DNA from: VRUE01 sp963816785
GTDB taxonomy: Bacteria > Actinomycetota > Thermoleophilia > Solirubrobacterales > 70-9
Direction: 5' to 3'
DNA length: 64,000 bases
Assembly (NCBI GenBank): GCA_963816785.1
Contig: CAWFLL010000004.1
Location: forward strand, 558,001-622,000
Part shown: in pieces, positions 17,127 through 26,690 of the stretch
How positions within the stretch are numbered: the stretch's first letter is position 1
Layout of the letters: every line of letters starts with the position of its first letter
The notes under the pieces: model-generated
Seen by the model: only the letters and a program-made list of their open reading frames with translations
What the model was told of the DNA's origin: nothing
Databases searched by the model: none
Program-made: the position numbers and the translations under genes

Positions 17127-17766
17127 GCTGCCCGAACACCGAGGCCAGCGCCTCGGCCACCTGGTCTCGCCCGAGAGCGCCCTCGCGGAGGATCGCCCAC
17201 TCGCCGTCGGAGTCGAGCGAGGTGAGGTCGACGACGGTCGAGGGCAGGCCGGTGAGCACGCCGCCGTCGATCGCCAGGTCGGCGCCGGCCAGGATCGCCC
17301 CCGCCACCTGGTCGAACCGCGCCGGTGCCGGCTCGCCGCTGAGGTTGGCCGAGGTCTGGAAGAGCGGGTGCATGACGCCCGCGAGTGGGCCGGCGATCAG
17401 GCGAACGCCGAGCCGGGCGGGGTCCTCGCGGCAGGCCAGCGGGTAGCGGTGCTGCGGGTTGTCCACGACTAGCGTCACCGGGCCGGGCAGCAGGGCGCCG
17501 ACCGCGTCCCGGGCGCGCGGGCCGAGGCTGGCGACCAGCTCGCGCATCGCGAGAGGCGAGAGGTACATCACCGCCGAGGGCTTGTCCCCCCCTCGGTCCT
17601 TGAGCCGGTGGACGCGCTCGATCGCGGCCGCGTCGAGGGGGTCCGCTGCCAGGCCGTAGAGGCCGTCAGCCGGGAAGACGGCGACGCCGCCCTCGCCGAG
17701 GCATCTCTCGAGCGCGGAGCGCGCCGCGGGGGCGCCGTCCCGCTCGATCGAGACGACCTCGGTCAC
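17086..17766 (-). CDS. L-threonylcarbamoyladenylate synthase (Sua5/YrdC)
   Basis: Makes threonylcarbamoyl-AMP for the t6A modification of tRNAs reading ANN codons. 226 residues with GGVAVFPADGLYGLAADP, RLKDRGGDKPSAVMYL, LPGPVTLVVDN, RLGVRLIAGP and QTSANLSGEPAP. The GTG at 17766 follows the prmC stop by one base (TGA C GTG). A Sua5 C-terminal domain is absent, so this is the short YrdC/TsaC-like form with a short tail. Position after prmC matches Rv1301. Confidence 0.93.
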   Translation of the reverse strand: MTEVVSIERDGAPAARSALERCLGEGGVAVFPADGLYGLAADPLDAAAIERVHRLKDRGGDKPSAVMYLSPLAMRELVASLGPRARDAVGALLPGPVTLVVDNPQHRYPLACREDPARLGVRLIAGPLAGVMHPLFQTSANLSGEPAPARFDQVAGAILAGADLAIDGGVLTGLPSTVVDLTSLDSDGEWAILREGALGRDQVAEALASVFGQLSSPGGRPGREGG

Positions 17767-17767
17767 G

Positions 17768-18643
17768 TCACTCCCGCCTCCCCCAGACGACCCGCTCGAC
17801 CCCGCCCAGGTCGCGGCGACGCTCGATCCCGGTGAATCCCGCCGCTTCGAGCATCGCGCCCACCGCTGCAGCCTGCCCCTCGCCGACCTCGAGGGCGAGA
17901 ACCCCTGGTGCGAACGCACTTCCTCCCGCTATGCGGGAAGAAGTGCGTTCGCACTGCGCCAGCAGGGCGCGGATCGCGTCGAGGCCGTCCGGTCCGGAAA
18001 CGAGCGCCTCGCGCGGCTCCCACTCGGTGATCTCCGGCTGCAGCAGGGGCCAGTCCTTCTCTGCAACGTACGGAAGGTTGGCAACTGTGAGATCGAACTC
18101 CGAAACCTCACCCGGGACGGTGCCGGCCAGGAAGCTGACCCTTGCGGCGAGGCCGAGCCGCGCCGCGTTCCCGCGCGCAACCTCCAGCGCAGGCTCGGAG
18201 GTGTCGGTCGCCGTCACCTCGCACTCGGGCAGCTCGTCGGCGATCGCGAGGGCCAGTGCGCCCGAGCCGGTGCCGACGTCGAGGACGGTGCGCGGCCGCA
18301 GCTCCACCGCAAGCTCGACCAGGAGCTCGGTCTCGGGCCGCGGCACCAGCACCCGTGGGTCCACCGCCAGCTCGATCGAGCGGAACCCCCTCCGGCCGAG
18401 GATGTAGGCGACGGGCTCGCGCCGCAGCCGCCGCCGCACCATCTCCCCGAACCTCCGCGCCGCGGGCGCCGGGACCCCTCGCCCCGGGTCCGCCGCGAGC
18501 ATCGCCCGGTCCCAGCCGGTGGCCTCCGCGAGCAGGACCTCGGCGTCGAGGCGCGGGCTCTCCACCCCGGCAGCGGCGAGGGCATCGGCGGCAGCCCCGA
18601 GCGCCTCTCCGACGCCGCCCGCGGTCCCGGGTTCGGCCACCAC
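17768..18643 (-). CDS. prmC: Release factor glutamine methyltransferase (PrmC/HemK), with an embedded palindrome
   Basis: Methylates the GGQ glutamine of release factors. 291 residues from GTG 18643, which follows the prfA stop after four bases. Motifs: LGRRGFRSIELAVDPRVLVP and RPETELLVE, SAM-binding LDVGTGSGALALAIA, and VANLPYV in place of the usual NPPY. Residues about 230-246 (QCERTSSRIAGGSAFAPG) are roughly 9-10 longer than the matching loop of E. coli PrmC and are encoded by a 47-bp palindrome. The reading frame is kept. Confidence 0.9.
   Translation of the reverse strand: MVAEPGTAGGVGEALGAAADALAAAGVESPRLDAEVLLAEATGWDRAMLAADPGRGVPAPAARRFGEMVRRRLRREPVAYILGRRGFRSIELAVDPRVLVPRPETELLVELAVELRPRTVLDVGTGSGALALAIADELPECEVTATDTSEPALEVARGNAARLGLAARVSFLAGTVPGEVSEFDLTVANLPYVAEKDWPLLQPEITEWEPREALVSGPDGLDAIRALLAQCERTSSRIAGGSAFAPGVLALEVGEGQAAAVGAMLEAAGFTGIERRRDLGGVERVVWGRRE
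17908..17954. repeat. 47-bp palindromic element inside prmC
   Basis: GTGCGAACGCACTTC (17908-17922) is exactly complementary to GAAGTGCGTTCGCAC (17940-17954). A second 6-bp stem TCCCGC/GCGGGA around a 3-base loop lies inside, after one mismatch. In total 21 of 22 positions pair. It lies wholly within coding sequence and in-frame. Confidence 0.9.
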
Positions 18644-18647
18644 CGCC

Positions 18648-19715
<1,068 letters not shown>

Positions 19716-19745
19716 GTCGTGAACCTTAGGCGTAGCTCGGCGGCG

Positions 19746-20756
19746 CTACGCAACGATCTCTATGGGCGACTCGCCCTTGACCTGATCGTCGTCCTCCTCC
19801 TCGAGCACCTTCTCGAGCGCGGCGATCGCCACCGCCAGCTGCTCTTCGTCGGGCTCGCGGGTGGTCAGGTTCTGGAGCATCAGCCCGGGCCACATCAGAG
19901 CGCGGACCCAGGCTTTGCGCCGGTTCTTGCCGGCCCACTTGATCACCTCGTAGGAGAGCCCGGCGATGAGCGGGATCCCGAGAATGCGCGAGGCGAGCAG
20001 CCAGTACCAGGCCGGCAGCCCGATCGGCGCGAAGACGAAGATCGCCAGCACCATCACGATCAGCAGGAAGCTGGTCCCGCAGCGCGGGTGCAGGCGCGAG
20101 TAGAGCTTTGCCCGCGACGGGACCAGCTCGTCTTCCGCCTCGTAGCAGGAGATCGTCTTGTGCTCGGCGCCGTGGTACTCGAAGACGCGGCGCAGGTCGG
20201 GAAGGCGGCTGATCGCGACGATGTAGGCGATGAAGATCGCGGTCCGCAGGATCCCCTCGATCAGCCAGAAGAGGAACGCCGAGCCGAGCTGGTCCTTGAT
20301 CAGGCTCGTCAGCCCGACCGGAACGACGAAGAAGAGGCCGACCGCGAGCGCCAGCGAGAGGGCGATCGTCAGGCCCCAGACCCAGCCGCCGATCTCCTCG
20401 GGCTCACCGTCCTCATCGTCCTCGAGCTGGGCGTTGGCGGAGATCGCCAGCGCCCTGAAGCCGATCTTCAGCGACTCCCCCAGCGCGACGACGCCGCGGA
20501 TCACCGGCAACCGCCAGATGCGGTGGCGCCGCGCCCACGGGACCAGCGGTTCGGAGCTGAGCTCGATCTGGCCCTCCGGGTTGCGCACCGCGACCGCCCA
20601 GGTCGAGATGCCGCGCATCATCACCCCCTCCAGAACCGCCTGCCCGCCGACCGGCGCGTCGCGCTTGGCGACCAGGGCGCCGTCGGGCATGCGCAGCGGG
20701 TCGGCGCCGTTCGACGCGACCGCCTCCACCGCCGGCGAGCCCCGGTCCGGGCTCAA
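19746..20756 (-). CDS. DUF1385 family membrane protein
   Basis: 336 residues, conserved protein of unknown function found with rpmE/prfA in many bacteria. Conserved opening GGQAVLEGVMMRG, then membrane helices (about residues 130-155, 165-190, 235-275), EYHGAEHKTISCYEAE with conserved His/Cys residues, and HPRCGTSFLL. The start is uncertain: TTG at 20756 is one base after the rpmE stop, while an ATG at 20690 (MPDGALVAKRD) would drop 22 residues. Confidence 0.9.
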   Translation of the reverse strand: MSPDRGSPAVEAVASNGADPLRMPDGALVAKRDAPVGGQAVLEGVMMRGISTWAVAVRNPEGQIELSSEPLVPWARRHRIWRLPVIRGVVALGESLKIGFRALAISANAQLEDDEDGEPEEIGGWVWGLTIALSLALAVGLFFVVPVGLTSLIKDQLGSAFLFWLIEGILRTAIFIAYIVAISRLPDLRRVFEYHGAEHKTISCYEAEDELVPSRAKLYSRLHPRCGTSFLLIVMVLAIFVFAPIGLPAWYWLLASRILGIPLIAGLSYEVIKWAGKNRRKAWVRALMWPGLMLQNLTTREPDEEQLAVAIAALEKVLEEEDDDQVKGESPIEIVA

Positions 20757-20759
20757 CTA

Positions 20760-20975
20760 CTACCGCCTGGCCTTGGCGTGCTTCGCGGCCCGGCGCTGGA
20801 ACCGCTCGACCCTGCCGCCGGTGTCGACGAGCTTCTGCTTGCCGGTGTAGAAGGGATGGCACTCCGAGCAGAGCTCGACGTGCAGGTCAGCCTCGGTCGA
20901 GCGGGTGTAGAACTGGTTCCCGCACGAGCAGTGGACATGGGAAAGCGTGTACTCGGGATGAATTCCTGTCTTCAT
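20760..20975 (-). CDS. rpmE: 50S ribosomal protein L31, zinc-binding form
   Basis: 71 residues starting MKTGIHPEYTLSHVHCSCGN. The four cysteines (CSCG and CSECHPFYTGKQK) make it the zinc-containing C+ paralogue. C-terminus is lengthened and basic (RRAAKHAKARR). First gene of the minus-strand translation cluster, as in Mycobacterium (Rv1298). Confidence 0.96.
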   Translation of the reverse strand: MKTGIHPEYTLSHVHCSCGNQFYTRSTEADLHVELCSECHPFYTGKQKLVDTGGRVERFQRRAAKHAKARR

Positions 20976-21054
20976 TGGGTCCAAGTCTAGATGACCGGCG
21001 GGGCGGCTCGCATCACCGCTCGTGGGTCGGCGCCGAGTTGCCGATACCCGATCA

Positions 21055-22560
21055 ATGACGAGCGAGAGGATCGCCGCAGACAGGCTGCCGGAACGCGCGT
21101 TGCGCGGCGGCCTCGCCATCCTGCTGCTCGGCGGCACCGCCGTCGTCGCCCTCTATCACTGGATCGGGGTCGGCGCCGGCCTGCGATTCGAGATCGGCGG
21201 CGTCCTCTACGACGCCGTGGTGCTGGGAGCGGGGCTCGCCTGCCTGGTGCGAGCGTCGAGCTACGGGCGCGAACGCGCGGCCTGGACGCTGATCGGCCTC
21301 GCCATCCTCTGCTGGGGGGCGGCCGAGGTCTACTGGACCGCGGCGATCGACGGCAATCCGAGCGCCCCCTATCCGTCGCCGGCCGACATCGGGTACCTCG
21401 CCTTCTTCCCGCTCGCCTACGCGGGGCTCGCCGTCCTCGTCCGCGCCAGAGCCGACCAGATGAACTGGCGGCTGTGGATGGACGGCGCGATCGCGGCCCT
21501 CGGCACCGGCGCGCTTGGAGCCGCGTTCGTCTTCGATTTCGTCGCCGCCTCGGCTGAAGGCTCGACCCTGCAAGTCGCCACGACGCTCGCCTATCCGCTC
21601 GGAGACATCGCGATGGTCGCGATGGTCGTCGGTGTCGTCGCCCTCATGGGCTGGCGCCCCGGCCGCATCTGGGCGCTGCTGCTGGCCGGCCTCTCCGCGC
21701 TGGTCATCGCCGACATCGCCTACACGCTGCAGACGACCGAGGAAGCGCTGCCGATCGGCGGCTGGATCGACCCGATCTACCTGATCGCCGCGACCTGCCT
21801 CGGAGCGGTCGTCTGGCAACCGGCAGAGGCGGCCCCGATCTCCTTCCCGGGGGACGGCAACCGGCGTCGCGACTTGATCGTCCCCGCCGTCTTCGCCAGC
21901 GTCATGATCAGCCTCTTCGCGATGCAGTACTTCAGCGCGACCAGCGGGCTCTCGACGGTCCTCTGGGCTGCAACGATCACCGCCGTGATCGCGCGGCTGG
22001 GGATGAGCGACCGCGAGAACAAGACGCTGTTGGAGCAGGTGAGGACGGACTCACTGACCGGGCTCGGCAGCCGGGGCAGGGCGCAGGTGGACCTCCCGGC
22101 CAGGTGCGCCGAGGCGACCGCGGAGCGGCCGCTGTCGCTGGTCCTCCTCGACCTCAACGGGTTCAAGCACTACAACGACACCTTCGGCCACCCGGCCGGC
22201 GATGCGCTGCTGATCCGGCTCGGCGCGGCCCTCCGCGACGCGGTCGGATCGGAGGGGACCGCCTACCGGTTCGGCGGCGATGAGTTCTGCCTGCTCCTCA
22301 CCTGCCCGCCGGAGAGGTTCGAGGCCGTCACGAGGGCGGCCGTCAGCTCGCTAAGCGCCAGCGGGCCGGGCTTCGACGTCAACGCCTCCTGGGGCGCGGT
22401 CGAGATTCCGGCCAACGGCATCGACCCCGACGAGGCCCTGCAGCTCGCGGATGCCCGCATGTACGCGCACAAGGAGTCGCGCCGCACGACTCTCGGCGAG
22501 TCCGCCGGCGAGGGGCCGGTCGCCCCGCCCGGGGCGCCCTCGCCCGCCGCGACCACATAA
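21055..22560 (+). CDS. Membrane GGDEF diguanylate cyclase
   Basis: 501 residues from ATG 21055. About nine membrane helices fill residues 15-320, forming a sensor region of no named family. The GGDEF domain follows: DSLTGLGSRGRAQVDL, VLLDLNGFKHYND, HPAGDALL, and the intact active site YRFGGDEFCLLL. The inhibitory RxxD site that normally stands five residues before GGDEF is not present (EGTAYR), so product inhibition is not expected. Diverges from rpmE; likely makes cyclic di-GMP from GTP at the membrane. Confidence 0.9.
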   Translation: MTSERIAADRLPERALRGGLAILLLGGTAVVALYHWIGVGAGLRFEIGGVLYDAVVLGAGLACLVRASSYGRERAAWTLIGLAILCWGAAEVYWTAAIDGNPSAPYPSPADIGYLAFFPLAYAGLAVLVRARADQMNWRLWMDGAIAALGTGALGAAFVFDFVAASAEGSTLQVATTLAYPLGDIAMVAMVVGVVALMGWRPGRIWALLLAGLSALVIADIAYTLQTTEEALPIGGWIDPIYLIAATCLGAVVWQPAEAAPISFPGDGNRRRDLIVPAVFASVMISLFAMQYFSATSGLSTVLWAATITAVIARLGMSDRENKTLLEQVRTDSLTGLGSRGRAQVDLPARCAEATAERPLSLVLLDLNGFKHYNDTFGHPAGDALLIRLGAALRDAVGSEGTAYRFGGDEFCLLLTCPPERFEAVTRAAVSSLSASGPGFDVNASWGAVEIPANGIDPDEALQLADARMYAHKESRRTTLGESAGEGPVAPPGAPSPAATT

Positions 22561-22599
22561 CCTCCGCTCGCAAGAGCCATCCGTCGAGGAGGTACTACC

Positions 22600-23442
22600 G
22601 TGCCCGAGACCGAGCAGCGCCGCGAGATCGACCTGCCCGCCGGCAGGATCCGCTACCGGGAGGCAGGTGAGGGCAGCCCGGTCGTTTTCGTCCACGGCTA
22701 CCTCGTCGACGGGAGGCTCTGGGACGGGGTCGTCGACCGGCTCTCCGCGACCCACCGCTGCCTCGCCCCCGACTGGCCGATCGGCGCCCAGCAGATCCCG
22801 ATGAAGCCCGACGCCGACCTCACCCCCTACGGGATCGCCGACCTGATCGCGAGCTTCCTCGAGGCGCTCGACCTGAACGACGTGACGATCGTCGGCAACG
22901 ACTCGGGCGGGGCGATGTCGCAGGTGCTCGTCACCCGCCACCCGGAGCGAATCGCCCGCCTGATCCTGACCAACTGCGACACCCACGAGAACTTCCCGCC
23001 GGGGATCTTCAAGACGATGCCCAAGATCGCGGCGCTGCCCGGGGGGATGACCATCCTCGCGACTCCCTTCCGGATCGGCGCCCTCGCCCGGGCGGCCTTC
23101 CGGCCCTTCACCAAGGACCCTCTCCCCGCCGACCTGATCGAGTCCTGGATGAGGCCGGGGCTGGACAACCCCGGCATCAAACACGACGTGAGGAAGGTGA
23201 CCACCGGGATGAACAAGCGCTACACGCTCGAGGCGGCGGAGAAGCTGCGCAGCTCGGAGCTGCCGATCCTGTTGGCATGGGCGCCGGGAGACCGCTTTTT
23301 CCCGCTCAAGTACGCCGAACGACTGGCCTCCGACACCCCCAACGCCCGGATCACCCAGATCCCCGACGCGAAGACGTTCGTTCCCGTCGACCAGCCGCAG
23401 CGGGTCGCCGAGGAGATCGCGGCCTTCGCCGGGCCCGGGTAG
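22600..23442 (+). CDS. Alpha/beta hydrolase with Asp at the nucleophile elbow
   Basis: 280 residues, GTG start with GAGGAGG upstream. Fold motifs: VFVHGYLVDGRLWDG (oxyanion loop) and nucleophile elbow VTIVGNDSGGAMSQ. The elbow G-N-D-S-G places Asp where serine hydrolases have Ser, as in haloalkane dehalogenases and epoxide hydrolases. The usual C-terminal catalytic His is not seen; the equivalent place reads FVPVDQPQRVAEEI. Activity is therefore uncertain. Confidence 0.85.
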   Translation: MPETEQRREIDLPAGRIRYREAGEGSPVVFVHGYLVDGRLWDGVVDRLSATHRCLAPDWPIGAQQIPMKPDADLTPYGIADLIASFLEALDLNDVTIVGNDSGGAMSQVLVTRHPERIARLILTNCDTHENFPPGIFKTMPKIAALPGGMTILATPFRIGALARAAFRPFTKDPLPADLIESWMRPGLDNPGIKHDVRKVTTGMNKRYTLEAAEKLRSSELPILLAWAPGDRFFPLKYAERLASDTPNARITQIPDAKTFVPVDQPQRVAEEIAAFAGPG

Positions 23443-23459
23443 AAAAGAAAACGCAAGCT

Positions 23460-23490
23460 GCGGGGTCTTCGGCGGCCGGCTGTTTTTTTC
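23460..23490 (+). terminator. Possible terminator after the alpha/beta hydrolase
   Basis: A GC-rich stretch able to form a weak imperfect stem (AGCTGC with GCCGGCT) is followed by seven Ts (GGCTGTTTTTTTCG). The stem is poor, so confidence is low; the T-run is exceptional for this GC-rich window. Confidence 0.4.
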
Positions 23491-23544
23491 GTCTGACGAA
23501 GGCTGCATTCTTCGTGACGCCCGCCACACAAAGGACGGAGAGCC

Positions 23545-23751
23545 ATGCCAGAGGAGATCTTCGACCAGCAGCGTCCCCGCAGCACGATGGCGAAACGCCT
23601 CGACGAAGCGTTTGCCGGATGCGAGGAGTGGACGATCGCCCCTCCCTCCCGCCGGCGCAGTGAACCGGACCTGGCGCCGTGGCTCTCCAGGCCGGCGCGG
23701 ATGATCGACCGCGCCGCCTCGGCGCGGCCGCCCGAGCAGCGCGCCGCCTGA
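23545..23751 (+). CDS. Small hypothetical protein (68 aa)
   Basis: ATG start with a good ribosome site (AAAGGACGGAGAGCC). Product MPEEIFDQQRPRSTMAKRL... is charged, with no membrane segment and no recognised domain; its C-terminus is Ala/Arg-rich. It stands alone between the hydrolase and the convergent ETF-QO gene. The ribosome site is the main support. Confidence 0.5.
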   Translation: MPEEIFDQQRPRSTMAKRLDEAFAGCEEWTIAPPSRRRSEPDLAPWLSRPARMIDRAASARPPEQRAA

Positions 23752-23779
23752 TTCACCCGAGGCGACGGTTTGCAGGCGC

Positions 23780-25483
23780 TCAGGTCTCCTGGTAGAGCGG
23801 CCCGTCGCCGCCCTCGGGCAGCGTCAGGCGGCCGCCCTTGGCCGTGATCGCGCCGCACTGGACGCAGTTGGAGGCGGTGACCTGGACGTCGACCTCGGCG
23901 GCGCCGTTCTCGAGCTGCTCGTCCGGGATCTCGTAGACCTGGGCCGGGCACATCGAGACCCAGGTCTGGGCGATCTCGCGCGGCACCCGGGTCTGGATCC
24001 GGACATGGTTGGGGGCGTCGTCGCGGGTCGCGTTGCCGGAGAGGAAGACGGAGTCGAGCTTGTTGAAGGTCAGCTCGTTGTCCGGCTGCGGGTACTTGTC
24101 CGCCGCGCTGTCGATCTCGACCGGGACCTCGGCGTCGTCCTCGACCTTCCAGTGACCGCCGGGGAAGGCGCCTCTGGTGGCGACCATCGAGCTGCCCATC
24201 ACGCCGCCGAAGATCAGGCCCTTGGAGAGCGGCTGGCGCATGTTGCGCGAGCGGTAGAGGTCCTTCTCGATCACCGAGTCGCGAACCTTCGCGTCGTAGT
24301 TCTGGAAGTTGACCGAGTCGATGTCCTCCTTGAGCGACTCGACGATCGATTCCGCCGCGTACATGCCGGCGTGCATCGCGTAGTGGATTCCGGCGAGTTC
24401 GGCGATATTGACCATCCCCGCGGCATCGCCGGCGACCAGCATCCCCGGCACCGAGAATCGCTTCGGCAGCGCCCAGTAACCGCCCGACGGAATCGTCTTC
24501 GCCCCCCAGCCGACCCGCTTCCCGCCCTCGAGGATCTTCCTCATGAAGGGGTGGGTCTTGAACAGCTGGACGGCATCGTGGACGCTGAAGGTGGCGTCGG
24601 TGGTATCGAGGCCGATGACGAGTCCGAAGCAGACCTTGTCCTCGCCCATCGGGTAGATGAAGCTGCCGCCCGCCTCCTTGTGCTTGGGGCTCCAGCGAAG
24701 CGGCCAGCCGAGGGTGTGGATCACCCGGTCGAGCGGCTTCGGGACCTCCCAGATCTCCTTCACCCCGAGCTCCCAGGCCTGCGGGTCGGAGCCGCGCATG
24801 TCGAAGTAGTCGAAGGCGGCGTAGGTGAGGTGGCCGATCGTGCCCTCGGCCAGCACGGTCGCCTTGGCGACGACGTCGGAGCCGGGCTCGAAGTTGCCGA
24901 GCTCCTCACCGTCCTTGCCGCGCCCCCGATCCCCGGAGCGCACCCCCTTGACGATCCGGTCCTCGACCAGGAGCTTGGTCGCGGCGGTCTCGGAGAGGAT
25001 GTAGACGCCCGCCTCTTCGGCTTTCTCGGCGAGGAACCGGCCGAGTTTGGAGACCGAGAGCGTGTAGGTCCCCTCTTTGCGGAAGTTCGGCGGCGTTGGC
25101 TTCAGCGGGATCGCCGCCTTCGAGGTGAGGAAGTAGGTCGCGTCCTTCGTCACCTCCTGGTAGACCGGCGGCCAATCGGCCGGGTCGAGGTCGGGGAACA
25201 GCTCCTTCATCGCCGAGGGATTGACGTTGGCCCCCGAGAGCAGGTGGGCGCCCGGGACTTTCCCCTTCTCGATCACGGCGACCGGGACTTCGCCCAGCTT
25301 CTCGGTCAGCTCCGGCTCGTCCTCGAGCAGCTGCATCAGCTTCACCGCACAGGCGAGCCCCGCCGGCCCGCCGCCGACGATCGCGACCCCGACCTCGATT
25401 CGATCGTCCTCGGGGTCGGTCGGAGGGCCGATCACCTCGGCGGAGTCGAACGGCGGCGGGAACTCAGACGGGGCGTGGCTCAT
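23780..25483 (-). CDS. Electron transfer flavoprotein-ubiquinone (menaquinone) oxidoreductase
   Basis: Passes electrons from reduced ETF into the membrane quinone pool. 567 residues: FAD site VGVAIVGGGPAGLACAVKL, a middle quinone/FAD domain with LVAGDAAGMVN, and a C-terminal ferredoxin domain ending LTLPEGGDGPLYQET. In that domain only three of the four cluster cysteines of the human enzyme are visible (SMCPAQVYE and NCVQCGAI; the fourth Cys is Ile). Lies downstream of etfA in the same orientation, with a repeat element in the gap. Confidence 0.93.
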   Translation of the reverse strand: MSHAPSEFPPPFDSAEVIGPPTDPEDDRIEVGVAIVGGGPAGLACAVKLMQLLEDEPELTEKLGEVPVAVIEKGKVPGAHLLSGANVNPSAMKELFPDLDPADWPPVYQEVTKDATYFLTSKAAIPLKPTPPNFRKEGTYTLSVSKLGRFLAEKAEEAGVYILSETAATKLLVEDRIVKGVRSGDRGRGKDGEELGNFEPGSDVVAKATVLAEGTIGHLTYAAFDYFDMRGSDPQAWELGVKEIWEVPKPLDRVIHTLGWPLRWSPKHKEAGGSFIYPMGEDKVCFGLVIGLDTTDATFSVHDAVQLFKTHPFMRKILEGGKRVGWGAKTIPSGGYWALPKRFSVPGMLVAGDAAGMVNIAELAGIHYAMHAGMYAAESIVESLKEDIDSVNFQNYDAKVRDSVIEKDLYRSRNMRQPLSKGLIFGGVMGSSMVATRGAFPGGHWKVEDDAEVPVEIDSAADKYPQPDNELTFNKLDSVFLSGNATRDDAPNHVRIQTRVPREIAQTWVSMCPAQVYEIPDEQLENGAAEVDVQVTASNCVQCGAITAKGGRLTLPEGGDGPLYQET

Positions 25484-25490
25484 CGGATAA

Positions 25491-25553
25491 CCAATTTCGT
25501 GCTTCGCTCGCGGCGCGAAGAATCAGATATGCACGCTTGCTCGCTCCGCACTC
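25491..25553. repeat. REP-like element between etfA and the ETF-QO gene
   Basis: CCAATTTCGTGCTTCGCTCG, a CTTCGC-N7-GCGAAG inverted repeat, GAATCAGATATG, and GCTCGCTCC. The core from CTTCGC to CAGATATG differs from the element at 51050 by a single base. Confidence 0.75.
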
Positions 25554-26526
25554 AGGTGCCTTTCTTGGCCTTGATCGCCTCGGTCAGCTTTGGCAGGATC
25601 TTGTGCAGATCGCCGACCACGCCGAGGTCCGAGAACTCGAAGATCGGCGCGTTCTGGTCCTTGTTGATCGCGAGGATGTTCTCCGAGTTCTGCATCCCGA
25701 CCTTGTGCTGGATCGCGCCGGAGATGCCGGCAGCGAGGTACAGCTTCGGCGCGACCGTCTTCCCGGTCTGGCCGATCTGGGCCGCGTACGGGTACCAGCC
25801 GGCGTCGACCACCGCGCGGGTGGCTGCGACCGCGCCGCCCATCGACTCTGCCAGCTGCTCGCAGAGCTCGAAGCCCTCGGCGGCTCCGAGGCCACGGCCG
25901 CCGCCGACCAGGATCTCGGCGTCCTCGATGTTGACGTCGGCGCCGCGCTGCTCGCCGCGCTGGACCATCTTCGCCTTGGTCGACCAGTCCGAGAGCTCGA
26001 CGTCGACGTCGACGACCTCGGCGCTGCCGTCTCCCTCGCTCGCGTCGAACGCGTTGAGGCGGCCGATGATGATCCCCGGCTCAGCGACGTAGCCGACGTC
26101 GGCGACCTGGGAGTCCTGCAGGATTGGGCGCTCGGCCACCAGCTTGCCGTCGGCGACCTTGACCTTGGTCACCTCCATCGTCACGCCGGCGTTCAGCCGC
26201 GCGGTCAGCCCGGCCCCGATCTCGAAGCCGAGCAGGCCGCCGCCGAAGAGCGCGTAGGTGAAGCCCTCGTCCTGGATCACCTTCGCCATCGCGTCGACGA
26301 TCGGCTGGGCGAGGCCCTCGGGGACGGACTTGGCACGGTAGACCTTGGCCGCCCCGTACTTGCCGAGTGACGCGCAGGCGTCATCGGCGGCCTCGCCGAC
26401 GACGAGCGCCGCGGCCTCGCCGCCAAGCTCGCCGGCCAGCCGCGCCGCCTCGGAGATCGCCCCGAGCGAGTTCTTGTTGAAGTTGCCCTCGTCGTCGTGG
26501 AGGGCGTAAACCAGAATGCCTGCCAT
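25552..26526 (-). CDS. etfA: Electron transfer flavoprotein alpha subunit
   Basis: FAD-binding subunit that collects electrons from acyl-CoA dehydrogenases. 324 residues from the ATG with GAAAGGAGCC upstream (MAGILVYALHDDEG). The C-terminal FAD domain contains ILVGGGRGLGAAEGFEL, AATRAVVDAGW, QIGQTGKTVAPKLYLA and GISGAIQHKVGMQ. Forms a heterodimer with EtfB encoded just upstream. Confidence 0.96.
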   Translation of the reverse strand: MAGILVYALHDDEGNFNKNSLGAISEAARLAGELGGEAAALVVGEAADDACASLGKYGAAKVYRAKSVPEGLAQPIVDAMAKVIQDEGFTYALFGGGLLGFEIGAGLTARLNAGVTMEVTKVKVADGKLVAERPILQDSQVADVGYVAEPGIIIGRLNAFDASEGDGSAEVVDVDVELSDWSTKAKMVQRGEQRGADVNIEDAEILVGGGRGLGAAEGFELCEQLAESMGGAVAATRAVVDAGWYPYAAQIGQTGKTVAPKLYLAAGISGAIQHKVGMQNSENILAINKDQNAPIFEFSDLGVVGDLHKILPKLTEAIKAKKGT

Positions 26527-26599
26527 CAGTGGCTCCTTTCGGCGGTCAGGCCCGCTTCTGGCCGCGAAAACCAAGCGGGGCTGGGACGCAGGGAGCGTG

Positions 26600-26617
26600 G
26601 CGTGCCTGAAGGCACGC
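26600..26617. repeat. Hairpin between etfB and etfA
   Basis: GCGTGCC-TGAA-GGCACGC forms a perfect 7-bp stem. The 164-base etfB-etfA spacer also has a CCCGCTT/AAGCGGG stem (26547-26575) and inverted copies of AGTGGCTCCT at its two ends, one of which includes the etfA ribosome site. It may tune EtfA translation or RNA stability. Confidence 0.6.
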
Positions 26618-26690
26618 GAGCGACCGAGGACGACGCCCCCGCGAAGGTTTGCAGCGAGTCAGAACGGAGCTGATTGTCGGGAGGAGCCAC

